Assembly: GCA_009776995.1 (NCBI GenBank)
Contig: WRMR01000094.1
Coordinates: 1 to 12,225 of the forward strand
DNA: 12,225 nt
DNA from: Planctomycetaceae bacterium
GTDB taxonomy: Bacteria; Planctomycetota; Planctomycetia; Pirellulales; Thermoguttaceae
Direction of reading: 5' to 3'
The number at the start of each line of letters is the position of its first letter. Positions within the stretch are counted from its first letter, which is position 1. Shown piece by piece: positions 1-6,180 of this stretch. A program made the position numbers and the translations under genes. The notes below the pieces were generated by a model, which saw only the letters and a list, made by a program, of their open reading frames with translations, ran no database searches and was not told the DNA's origin.

Positions 1-1116
1 GAGTTTTTTCTTGAGATAGTGCGTGTTGTTCCGTAATTGTTGACGCAATTCATTTGTGCGGAATGTCATTACGATCCCCTCCGCAGTTCCGGCGGCCAGC
101 GGACTGCACGGTGCGGCCATATTTCCGAACGCCGCCGAATGTTCGATCAGCCGCTCGATAAAAAGCCCGCTTCCGGCAATGATCCCGCCATTGCCGCCAA
201 TCGCCTTGGTCAACGCGGCACAATGGTAATAACGCACAGGCAGACGGTTCATGATTTCCTGCCCGGCATCGCTGTTGGTTTCGTCCGAAAACCCATCTTC
301 ACACGGCGGTTCATTGTCAAATTCACCGTCAAAATCCGCTTCCACTGCGTCTTGTGTGGTTTGGTTGATGTGGTCCGAATGAAGGCCGTAATGCTCATAA
401 ACGCCGCGACCGTATTTCCCTAAAACACCGAACCCGTGAGAATCATCGACCAGCAGCGATGCGCCGTCAATGGGACTGAGTACCATGGCATAGCGGTCGA
501 GCGGGGCGATTTTGCCTGTCATGGGAAAAACGCCGTTGGTCATCACAAGCGGCCGTTCCGACGGTTTGAGGTGTTTGCGCAATTCGATCTGAAGGCTGTC
601 CGGGTCGTTGTGCCGGAATATGACCGGCCGCGCATTGGCCTGCCGACTTTTAACCGCCTGAAAAATCCCCTTATCCGCCGCCTCATCGACGAAAATGCGG
701 TCAACGGTTTCGCCGAGCGTTTCAAGCAAAATTTGCGGGCCGAGATAGTCCGAGCCGTGGTAAAACGCTTTGTCCGAGCAAAGATACTTCGCGGCAAGTT
801 GCTCGACCTGCAAAACCGGCGGTGCGGTCAGTGCGAAGCGTGTCGTTCCCGTTCCTGTGCCGTAACGGAGCGTCGCTTCACAAGTTGCAGCCAGTACACC
901 GGGGTGCGACTGCAATCCGAGGTAGGCGTTGCCCGCGTAATAGTGGTAGCTACGATTCGAAATCATCACCAGCGCGTCAGGCGGACCTTCGAGACGGAGT
1001 TGCGAACTCCCGGCGTCGGTTTCCGAGACCGCGTTGGTGGATCGGCCAACCTGCCGGCTTGTTGTTCCGCCGTCCCGATGTTGGTTGATGAAAGGAAATT
1101 TCTGGAAAAAAAACAT
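1..1116 (-). CDS. PLP-dependent alpha-oxoamine synthase-like enzyme (KBL/BioF group), 3' end outside the window
   Basis: An uninterrupted minus-strand frame gives 372 residues and is still open at the window edge. Family signatures: the GNAYLGL stretch at about residues 62-68; the NGVFPMTGKIAPL stretch (about 194-206) matching the family's 'DGVFSMDGDIAPL'; DDSHGFGVLGKYGRG (224-238), where Asp224 and His227 would contact PLP; and LTKAIGGNGG with Lys304 as the likely Schiff-base lysine. Characterised relatives condense glycine or alanine with an acyl-CoA; the substrate here cannot be told. Two oddities: 77 residues separate His227 from Lys304 (about 30 in E. coli BioF and Kbl) because of an acidic insertion, and the usual His of the 'NHAS' segment is not seen near Asp144-Gly150. 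The start is the first ATG after an in-frame stop at 1141-1143. It has no clear Shine-Dalgarno, so the first 30 or so residues are uncertain; an ATG at 966 would cut into conserved sequence. Family is well supported, exact function is not. Confidence 0.85.
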   Translation of the reverse strand, partial: MFFFQKFPFINQHRDGGTTSRQVGRSTNAVSETDAGSSQLRLEGPPDALVMISNRSYHYYAGNAYLGLQSHPGVLAATCEATLRYGTGTGTTRFALTAPPVLQVEQLAAKYLCSDKAFYHGSDYLGPQILLETLGETVDRIFVDEAADKGIFQAVKSRQANARPVIFRHNDPDSLQIELRKHLKPSERPLVMTNGVFPMTGKIAPLDRYAMVLSPIDGASLLVDDSHGFGVLGKYGRGVYEHYGLHSDHINQTTQDAVEADFDGEFDNEPPCEDGFSDETNSDAGQEIMNRLPVRYYHCAALTKAIGGNGGIIAGSGLFIERLIEHSAAFGNMAAPCSPLAAGTAEGIVMTFRTNELRQQLRNNTHYLKKKL

Positions 1117-1426
1117 GATTTTCGATTCGATAATAATGTCTCAAAGCACGCGGATTGCCACAGAGCAATTCGATGATAATCTTGTACAATCCGTGCACAA
1201 AAAACACAAGCTTTTCTTAGGCAGTTGGAGTATTTTATTGATGAACACTCACAAATCACGGAAGAATAACATTTTACAGGGTTTTGTGGTAGCCCATTTT
1301 TTCAAAAAAGTGCCTTTTCCCATGCCAATGCTTTCGCCGGAATTTTTTGCGAAAAAAGACGGCTTCGTGCCAAAAAAGTCTTTGGCAAATTTGTCAACTT
1401 TTGGTAGAAAAGAGGTTAAGGTTATC
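1117..1426. other. AT-rich gene-free stretch upstream of the PLP enzyme gene
   Basis: I see no convincing gene. The stretch should contain the promoter of the minus-strand PLP enzyme gene, but no clear -35/-10 pair stands out. Visible structure: an imperfect palindrome TTGTACAATCCGTGCACAA (about 1182-1200) that could be an operator, a TTTTTTCAAAAAA self-complementary run near 1299-1311, and three copies of CAAAAAAG or GAAAAAAG between about 1305 and 1380. A 62-codon minus frame (1249-1437, TTG start) crosses it, but has no ribosome-binding site or recognisable domain. Confidence 0.4.
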
Positions 1427-1689
1427 TCACTACTCAAACTGTAAACACTACAAAATATAAAATGACATACATATTGTTATTAGCAACATGTTATGTGTGA
1501 ATAAAAGCGGAAAATTTTTGGACCAAGGGGAGTCGAAGTTCATGGGTGGGGAGTTTTCCTGTGTTACTAAGGGAATATAGGAAATATGGTGAAACGCCCT
1601 TAGTAACGGGAAGTCCGCCCAGAATCACGTGAAACACTTCCTCCTGAATCCTCCATTTCCGATTTTAGCGTTTACAGTTTGAGTAATGA
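1427..1689. mobile_element. 263-bp element with about 27-bp terminal inverted repeats (MITE-like)
   Basis: The left end at 1427-1453 and the right end at 1663-1689 are reverse complements with three mismatches: TCA(C/T)TACTCAAACTGTAAAC continuing as (A/G)CTA(C/A)AA. The core 16 bases (1431-1446 and 1670-1685) match perfectly. The interior has no open frame of note, and contains a second perfect inverted repeat of 11 bases, GTTACTAAGGG at 1562-1572 against CCCTTAGTAAC at 1598-1608. This is the architecture of a non-autonomous element moved by a transposase in trans. If the TA at each core end (1431-1432 and 1684-1685) is a target duplication, a Tc1/mariner/IS630-type transposase would fit, but the match continues four bases outside the TA, which blurs the boundary. 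A long structured RNA is the alternative. Confidence 0.5.
1562..1608. repeat. Perfect 11-bp inverted repeat inside the MITE-like element
   Basis: Arms GTTACTAAGGG (1562-1572) and CCCTTAGTAAC (1598-1608) enclose 25 bases. There is no T tract on either side, so it is not an intrinsic terminator. It lies off-centre in the larger inverted-repeat element and would form a stable hairpin in RNA or single-stranded DNA. Confidence 0.6.
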
Positions 1690-1728
1690 TGCAGAGTCAC
1701 AACTGTTTTTTGATTTTCGATCCTTATT

Positions 1729-2772
1729 ATGTCAAGTCCGCAAGATTCCATCGGCCATTTGTGCGTTTCCACCGTCAGGGCATTGGGACACGGCATAGCC
1801 GACTGGGTGCGCGAACGCCACCTTGATTTCGAGGCCGGTATCCGCTATCGCAGTCCTGCCGGGCGGCTTTATGCCTATCTCTGGTGGCTGGGTTTGGTTT
1901 TTGTGCAAGTGGTGCTGGTTCTTACCATCATTGACGGCCTGTCAAGGTACACCCGGTCAGCCCGTGAGTTGGCCCGGGGCGAAAAATACCTCGCCGAAAA
2001 CGATTTCGCCACGGCGGAAGCCTGTTTTGACGCAGCGTTGCGTTCGTATCCCTATTCCGTGGCGGCTTACCAGTATGAAGGGCAGCTCATGTTGACCCGC
2101 TATTTCACGGGCACAGAGCCGGACCGTTGGGAGAATGACCGGAGTGGTCGTTCCGACGAGTTGTCTGACGGCCTGACCGACCGCGAAAAGCTGGTGCAAG
2201 ACGGTATCGCTTTTCTCGACATTGCGATTCAACTCGAAAACAAACAGACATTGCCGCTGATCATTCAGAAGCAAGGCGATAAAATCTCGAACGCCTATTA
2301 TTGGCGGGGTCGTGGCCGGTTGCACATCGGCGACTGGGAAAAAGCGATCTCCGATTTCAGCAATACGATCCGCATTCATCCGGAACACGCAAGGGCGTAT
2401 CTTTATCGCGGCTGTTGCAATTTCGTGTTGAGAAAACTTGACGCGGCGAATGCCGATTTCGATCAGGCCATCGCATTCGACCCGACATTGGTGCGGTCAC
2501 TGGCGGCGGAAATACCATATCAGAAAGCGTCTCTGGAACTGGAACGAACGATCACCAGCCTGACCCGCCAGGTGACAAACCTGCGACGCGCCCCACCACA
2601 GCGCAATGAATTAGCCCGTCTCCACGCCGCCCGTGGTGATGCGTATGTCCTCAAAAATGACCTCAACGCCGCGTTGGCCGATTATTCCCGATGTCTTGAA
2701 ACCAGTGAGGACAACAGCGAAATCCAGCGGCGTGTCTCGCTGGTGCATAAACTGGCAACGGCAGGCGAGTGA
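1729..2772 (+). CDS. Membrane-anchored TPR-repeat protein
   Basis: The predicted protein has 347 residues. An N-terminal segment of about 50 residues carries several Arg residues and is followed by one hydrophobic span at about 51-71 (LWWLGLVFVQVVLVLTIIDG). The positive charge before the span suggests a cytoplasmic N-terminus and an exported C-terminal part. The rest is largely helical with tetratricopeptide repeats: one at about 77-110 (ARGEKYLAENDFATAEACFDAAL), two adjacent ones at about 188-221 and 222-255 (YYWRGRGRLHIGDWEKAISD, AYLYRGCCNFVLRKLDAANA) and one at about 297-330. TPRs bind protein partners; none can be named. The gene is convergent with rplI, 25 bases away, and starts 40 bases after the MITE-like element. 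The ATG at 1729 has no strong Shine-Dalgarno, but the frame upstream offers nothing better. The specific role is unknown. Confidence 0.85.
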   Translation: MSSPQDSIGHLCVSTVRALGHGIADWVRERHLDFEAGIRYRSPAGRLYAYLWWLGLVFVQVVLVLTIIDGLSRYTRSARELARGEKYLAENDFATAEACFDAALRSYPYSVAAYQYEGQLMLTRYFTGTEPDRWENDRSGRSDELSDGLTDREKLVQDGIAFLDIAIQLENKQTLPLIIQKQGDKISNAYYWRGRGRLHIGDWEKAISDFSNTIRIHPEHARAYLYRGCCNFVLRKLDAANADFDQAIAFDPTLVRSLAAEIPYQKASLELERTITSLTRQVTNLRRAPPQRNELARLHAARGDAYVLKNDLNAALADYSRCLETSEDNSEIQRRVSLVHKLATAGE

Positions 2773-2797
2773 TGTTGGCGTGTTCCGCGATAAAAAC

Positions 2798-3337
2798 CTA
2801 TCTCTTGTCAGTGGTCACGACCGGCACGACCCAGACTTTGATTTCGCTTTCAATGTCATTTCCGAGATAGATACGAACCGTGTAAAGGCCGAGTTCCTTC
2901 AGCGGACCGGTCAGTTTAATCTGGTTTGGTTCGAGGACAACGTTATCGACGCGAAGTGCCCGCGAAATTTCTTCCGGGCCGACCGAACCATACAAGTGGC
3001 CTTCGTCGTTGGCGTTGGCTTCGATCGAAATGCTCTTTTCCCGCAGTTCCTTGGCCAGCATCTGCAAGCCGACAAGCCGCTGCTTGCGGATTTCGGCCAG
3101 CTTGGCCTTGTGTTTTTCGACCATGCGGCGGTGGTGGTCGGTTGCAACGGTGGCCAAACCCTGCGGAATCAGATAATTGACCGCATAACCCCGTTTGACT
3201 TCGACAACATCACCCTGTTTTCCGCGCGGGTCAACCGTTTGAATCAACAACAGTTGAATTCCACCCTGCGGCCCCCTTGGGAGACGCTTCGAGGCACTTG
3301 CAACGTTTCTTGCCCGTTTACTTTTAATGGCTGCCAT
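2798..3337 (-). CDS. rplI: 50S ribosomal protein L9
   Basis: L9 binds 23S rRNA near the L1 stalk base and reaches across to neighbouring ribosomes. The N-terminal domain is clear from about residue 28: QLLLIQTVDPRGKQGDVVEVK followed by GYAVNYLIPQGLA (50-62), the L9 signature. A charged connecting helix (about 69-105) leads to the C-terminal domain ending at residue 179. The usual length is about 148; the excess is mainly a basic 27-residue N-terminal extension, with no internal Met at the usual start. The ATG at 3337 is preceded by an AGG-type Shine-Dalgarno (GGCAGGTAA) at good spacing, so the extension is probably real. As I recall, planctomycete L9 proteins often carry one. It is the last gene of the rplY-pth-rpsF-ssb-rplI series. 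A hairpin lies in the 73-base gap behind ssb. Confidence 0.96.
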   Translation of the reverse strand: MAAIKSKRARNVASASKRLPRGPQGGIQLLLIQTVDPRGKQGDVVEVKRGYAVNYLIPQGLATVATDHHRRMVEKHKAKLAEIRKQRLVGLQMLAKELREKSISIEANANDEGHLYGSVGPEEISRALRVDNVVLEPNQIKLTGPLKELGLYTVRIYLGNDIESEIKVWVVPVVTTDKR

Positions 3338-3357
3338 GATTTACCTGCCTGCACTAG

Positions 3358-3400
3358 AGTGATCAGTTTTCAAATTCTGATCACTAATAAACTGACCACT
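3358..3400 (-). promoter_or_regulatory. Hairpin with a third, competing arm between ssb and rplI
   Basis: AGTGATCAG (3358-3366) and CTGATCACT (3377-3385) form a perfect 9-bp stem with a 10-base loop. A third segment, AACTGACCACT (3390-3400), is a near copy of the right arm and could pair with the extended left arm with one mismatch. There is no T tract, so it is not a classical terminator. In the minus-strand transcript it lies about 20 bases upstream of the rplI start and its ribosome-binding site, so it could act as a processing or translation-control structure. The function is inferred only. Confidence 0.5.
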
Positions 3401-3410
3401 GAATAACTAA

Positions 3411-3878
3411 CTAAAATGGGACATCGTCGTCCGGCGACGGCTGGTCGTAGGCATCGTGACCACCCTGGTAACCGCCAACCCCTTGCGATTGCTGCTGTCT
3501 GGGCGCGGATGACTGACGATAACCGCCGTCTCCACCACCTCCTCCGCCTTCTCTTGTACCAAGCAATTGGATGCGTTCACCGATGACTTTGAGCTTGCTC
3601 TTTTTCTGACCGTCTGTTTCCCAAGTGTCAAGTTTGAGGCGTCCTTCAACGAACAACGGTTTGCCCTTGCCGCAAAATTCACAAACAACTTCTGCTGTCC
3701 GCCCCCAAAGAGTAATGTCAATGAAAGTCACATCATCGACCCATTCACCGTTCTGATTCTTACGGCGGTCATTGACGGCAAGTCCGATGTCCGTCACAGC
3801 CATTCCCGAAGGGATGTATCGCAATTCGGGGTCACGAGTCAAATTACCGACCAAAATTACCCGGTTATAGCTGGCCAT
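3411..3878 (-). CDS. ssb: Single-stranded DNA-binding protein
   Basis: SSB coats single-stranded DNA in replication, recombination and repair, and recruits partners through its C-terminal tip. The 155-residue product has the standard plan. The OB-fold occupies about residues 1-107 (start MASYNRVILVGNLTRDPELRY; internal VTFIDITLWGRTAEVV and PLFVEGRLKLDTW). It is followed by a Gly/Gln-rich disordered linker that includes six consecutive Gly residues, then the acidic tip DDDVPF at the extreme end, the conserved interaction peptide. A GAGG Shine-Dalgarno lies six bases before the ATG. It sits between rpsF and rplI as in many bacteria. Length and all expected parts are normal. Confidence 0.97.
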   Translation of the reverse strand: MASYNRVILVGNLTRDPELRYIPSGMAVTDIGLAVNDRRKNQNGEWVDDVTFIDITLWGRTAEVVCEFCGKGKPLFVEGRLKLDTWETDGQKKSKLKVIGERIQLLGTREGGGGGGDGGYRQSSAPRQQQSQGVGGYQGGHDAYDQPSPDDDVPF

Positions 3879-3934
3879 GATAAACCTCGCGGAGGAAAGG
3901 GCTTTGTCACTATCACTGCTATCGAACGAACGGT

Positions 3935-4375
3935 TTACACGGTACCCGGTTCAATGACGTCTTCATCGATTTCGCTACCCATTTCAACGACGCTGATTTC
4001 CGTATTCAACGCATCTTCGGGGGCTTGCGGCTTGATCGGACCTTCTTTTGCATGTTCGACGACCGCATCGACGATTCGCGGGTCCAGTTTCAGGAACATG
4101 TGGCGTAAAATACTGTCGGTAATCTGGAACTGGCGTGTCAAGTCCTTGACCTTCGCGGGGTCAATTTTGAAATAGGTCAGCCAGTAGGTGGCGCGTTTGT
4201 GTCCCTTAATCGGATAGGCCAGACGACGTTCGTCCCACAAGCGGCTCAACAAAACCTCCCCGCCGGTTTTCTCAATGAAAATCGCCATTTGACCGGAAAT
4301 CTCGTCCGGCGTCCGTGCATAAAGCTCGGAATTGAGAATAAAAAGTCCTTCGTAAACGTTTTCGCTCAAAATCAT
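3935..4375 (-). CDS. rpsF: 30S ribosomal protein S6
   Basis: S6 binds the central domain of 16S rRNA together with S18. The product has 146 residues from the ATG at 4375. The S6 fold shows in NVYEGLFILNSELYARTPDEI near the N-terminus, then GGEVLLSRLWDERRLAYPIKGHKRATYWLTYF, and ITDSILRHMFLKLD (the 'D..ILR...v' strand). About 35 extra C-terminal residues are acidic and low in complexity. A TTG at 4384 is in frame and would add three residues. The GAGGAG that could serve the ATG is only one base from it, while the TTG has a poor upstream site, so the exact start is open by three codons. It lies 142 bases behind pth, with a palindromic repeat between, and 56 bases ahead of ssb. Confidence 0.95.
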   Translation of the reverse strand: MILSENVYEGLFILNSELYARTPDEISGQMAIFIEKTGGEVLLSRLWDERRLAYPIKGHKRATYWLTYFKIDPAKVKDLTRQFQITDSILRHMFLKLDPRIVDAVVEHAKEGPIKPQAPEDALNTEISVVEMGSEIDEDVIEPGTV

Positions 4376-4393
4376 GCTCCTCAATATCTTTTA

Positions 4394-4497
4394 TCACCAC
4401 AAAGGCACGAAGGATTTCAGAGTGGAGAGATGAGAGTTCAGAGCGTTTTCTTGCTCTGAACATCTGTGTTCTGATACTCTGCACTTCTTCGTGGTGA
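4394..4497. repeat. Long imperfect palindrome between pth and rpsF
   Basis: Nested inverted repeats fill the gap: outer arms TCACCAC (4394-4400) and GTGGTGA (4491-4497), middle arms CAGAGT (4419-4424) and ACTCTG (4476-4481), and a perfect inner hairpin GTTCAGAGC (4436-4444) / GCTCTGAAC (4453-4461) with an 8-base loop. There is no T tract for termination. The CACCACAAAGGCACGAAGG segment resembles an intergenic repeat type seen again near 7314-7389. Probably a small repetitive palindromic element that also becomes a structured RNA segment inside the operon. Confidence 0.55.
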
Positions 4498-4517
4498 AAG
4501 AACAGTAAAAAATTTCG

Positions 4518-5081
4518 TCAGACGTTATTGTATCTGTTCATGGTTTCCTGCGGACCATTTTTGACCCAACATTCAACGGCATTGGCCGCTTCGATTCGCA
4601 AGTCGGGCAGTTTCTTTTGTTCATCCGGGAAAAATTTGCTCAAGACGTAATCGGTTGTGCTGATCGGTCCAAACGGACGATCAATCCCAAAACGCAATCG
4701 GCAAAACACGTCCGTCCCGAGTTTTTCGATAATATCGACCAAGCCTTTTTGCCCGCCACTTGACCCCGAAGTCCGCATCCGCAACTTTCCGAACGGCAGG
4801 TTCAAGTCGTCGCAAACCACCAGCAAATGTTCCAGCGGCAACTTATAAAACCGCACTGCCTCGGACACACTGAGGCCGCTACGGTTCATGTAGGTTGTCG
4901 GAGAAAGCAAAATCACCTGTTCGTCGCCGATTTTCGTTTCGACCGTCTCGCCCTGAAACCGGATTCTCGGCTTGACAGGGCCGATTCGCATTGCCAGTTC
5001 GGCCAGGACCATGTAACCGATGTTGTGCCTTGTGTCCCGATATTGCCGTCCGGGGTTCCCAAGTCCAACAACAAGTTTCAT
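4518..5081 (-). CDS. pth: Peptidyl-tRNA hydrolase
   Basis: Pth cleaves the ester bond of peptidyl-tRNA released from stalled ribosomes and so recycles tRNA. The product has 187 residues, normal for the family. Motifs: MKLVVGLGNPG at the start, TRHNIGY with catalytic His19, TYMNRSG with Asn66 and VCDDLNLP with Asp91. The segment usually read GGHNGL is GGQKGL here (residues 109-114), so the tRNA-binding Asn is a Lys; I believe similar changes occur in some other lineages. The frame stays open 37 codons upstream, but that part overlaps rplY out of frame, and the family start is the ATG at 5081, only 8 bases after the rplY stop with a purine-rich AAGAAGAG before it. The pairing with rplY suggests a shared transcript. 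Confidence 0.95.
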   Translation of the reverse strand: MKLVVGLGNPGRQYRDTRHNIGYMVLAELAMRIGPVKPRIRFQGETVETKIGDEQVILLSPTTYMNRSGLSVSEAVRFYKLPLEHLLVVCDDLNLPFGKLRMRTSGSSGGQKGLVDIIEKLGTDVFCRLRFGIDRPFGPISTTDYVLSKFFPDEQKKLPDLRIEAANAVECWVKNGPQETMNRYNNV

Positions 5082-5089
5082 GGCAAAAA

Positions 5090-5719
5090 TCACTCTTCTT
5101 CGGCGTCTTCTTTCTTTCGTCCGATGATTTCCGGCTCGGTACCATCGGCTGAGGCCGATTCTTCTTCGGGTTTTTCGATTGCTTCGGCGCAACTGACGAC
5201 CAACAAGCCGGCATCGGTCAAGGCCGTCGAACCGACAGGCAACACCAAATTGCTGACGTGAATCACTTGTCCCAATTCCAAATGATTAATGTTCACTTCA
5301 ATTTTTTCGGGAACAGACGCCGCTTCGCATTCCAGTTCCATTTCGTGCAATTGTTGCCTGACCACACCGCCTTCTTTCGTGCCTGGGGCTTCGCCGCGAA
5401 GTTCCAGTGCAACGGTGACACGGATTTTTTCATGCTCACCGACCCGGGTCAAGTCAACATGCAATACTTCTTTGCCCCACGTATCCCATTGGCATTCCTT
5501 GATTAATGCCTTTTCACGTACAGCACCGGAAAGCTGTACGAAACGGTTGCCATGACGGATGGCCGCTTCGATCATTTCCACAGGAATCGCCAACGGGACA
5601 CATTTTTTCTTGTGACCGTAAAGAATGGCCGGAACCTTGCCGGACGCTCGCAAACGGCGGTTGACTCGCTTTCCCTGAGCTTCGCGAAGCTCGACATTCA
5701 GTGTTGCCACTTCAACCAT
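5090..5719 (-). CDS. rplY: 50S ribosomal protein L25 (general stress protein CTC type)
   Basis: L25/CTC binds 5S rRNA in the large subunit. The 209-residue length matches the long two-domain CTC/TL5 form rather than the short E. coli form. The N-terminal 5S-binding domain spans about 1-92 (LNVELREAQGKRVNRRLRASG, KVPAILYGHK, then KEVLHVDLTRV). The C-terminal beta domain follows at about 98-182 (VTVALELRGEAPGTKEGGVV, LGQVIHVSNLVLP). The last 25 residues are acidic and low in complexity, ending KKEDAEEE, as is common in the long form. It is first in the minus-strand ribosomal cluster, directly behind a good promoter at 5764-5792. The start ATG follows a GGGG run at about 7 bases. Confidence 0.95.
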   Translation of the reverse strand: MVEVATLNVELREAQGKRVNRRLRASGKVPAILYGHKKKCVPLAIPVEMIEAAIRHGNRFVQLSGAVREKALIKECQWDTWGKEVLHVDLTRVGEHEKIRVTVALELRGEAPGTKEGGVVRQQLHEMELECEAASVPEKIEVNINHLELGQVIHVSNLVLPVGSTALTDAGLLVVSCAEAIEKPEEESASADGTEPEIIGRKKEDAEEE

Positions 5720-5763
5720 GGTAATCCCCGGGCAAAATCAGCCTGACTCGAAGTTCTCTTCTG

Positions 5764-5792
5764 TTTTTACAGTCAAATGACTTGCATGTCAA
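5764..5792 (-). promoter_or_regulatory. Sigma-70-type promoter for the rplY-pth cluster
   Basis: On the minus strand the -35 hexamer is TTGACA (5787-5792, perfect), the spacer is 17 bases, and the -10 is TAAAAA (5764-5769, four of six matches). Transcription would start near 5757 and leave a leader of about 40 bases before the rplY ATG at 5719. Position and spacing are right, but the -10 is only moderate. Confidence 0.6.
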
Positions 5793-5868
5793 CGCCAGCA
5801 GGCGTCAATGCGACGTTATTTGTGCAATTTTCCATCGTGTTTGTTTCAAGGATTGTCTTTCGACAATC
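5792..5868 (-). promoter_or_regulatory. Two small hairpins upstream of the rplY promoter
   Basis: ACGCC (5792-5796) and GGCGT (5801-5805) form a short stem touching the -35 hexamer. GATTGTC (5851-5857) and GACAATC (5862-5868) form a perfect 7-bp stem whose minus-strand loop is GAAA, a GNRA tetraloop. From the proposed promoter these would not be transcribed, so they are either protein-binding palindromes or part of a longer leader from a more distant promoter. No T tract follows either. Confidence 0.35.
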
Positions 5869-6054
5869 AAAACACACAATATGTAAGAACACAATGAATG
5901 GAAAAAGTGGTATTTTGCCATTTTTTTTTTGTGTGACAAGCCCCCCCATTCCCCGGGCTGACACACCAAAATATTTTTCATGATTTTAGTTCTGAAATCC
6001 TGATCAGTGTCGGGAAAGAATACCGTGCGTCACCTGACGCCGTACACGTCCCAC
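5869..6054. other. Middle of the divergent rplY/gap control region, no gene seen
   Basis: The stretch has a run of ten T residues around 5920-5930, a C run around 5941-5946 and low-complexity AT-rich DNA. A 63-codon minus frame (5773-5964) has neither a domain nor a ribosome-binding site and overlaps the rplY promoter, so I do not call it. Together with flanking sequence this is the shared upstream region of two divergent housekeeping genes. Confidence 0.4.
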
Positions 6055-6086
6055 TTGTCGAAACCATGAATAGGGATAATATTATC
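6055..6086 (+). promoter_or_regulatory. Promoter for gap with a palindrome over the -10
   Basis: The -35 is TTGTCG (6055-6060), followed by a 16-base spacer and a -10 of TAATAT (6077-6082). The -10 lies inside GATAATATTATC (6075-6086), a perfect 12-base palindrome that could be a repressor site. The leader to the gap ATG at 6181 would be roughly 90 bases. The promoter is inferred from hexamers and position only. Confidence 0.5.
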
Positions 6087-6180
6087 GGTTCGTTTTGTTT
6101 TTCGCTTGGTTGTCGGTTTGTGGACAGTCCGACCCAGTGGGGTTTACACTCGCAGAAGATATTTGTAGGAGATTTTGCTC

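Noticed and set aside
37..1176. Plus-strand frames of 128 and 246 codons
   Set aside because: They lie opposite the PLP enzyme frame, which carries clear family motifs; the plus-strand products show no domain.
1249..1437. 62-codon minus-strand ORF rich in Lys and Phe
   Set aside because: TTG start, no ribosome-binding site, no recognisable domain, and its start lies in the inverted end of the MITE-like element.
5082..5192. 37-residue N-terminal extension of Pth
   Set aside because: It is the out-of-frame overlap with the end of rplY and is Arg-rich by composition; the family start is the ATG at 5081.
5773..5964. 63-codon minus-strand ORF between rplY and gap
   Set aside because: It overlaps the rplY promoter and a T run and has no translation signal or domain.
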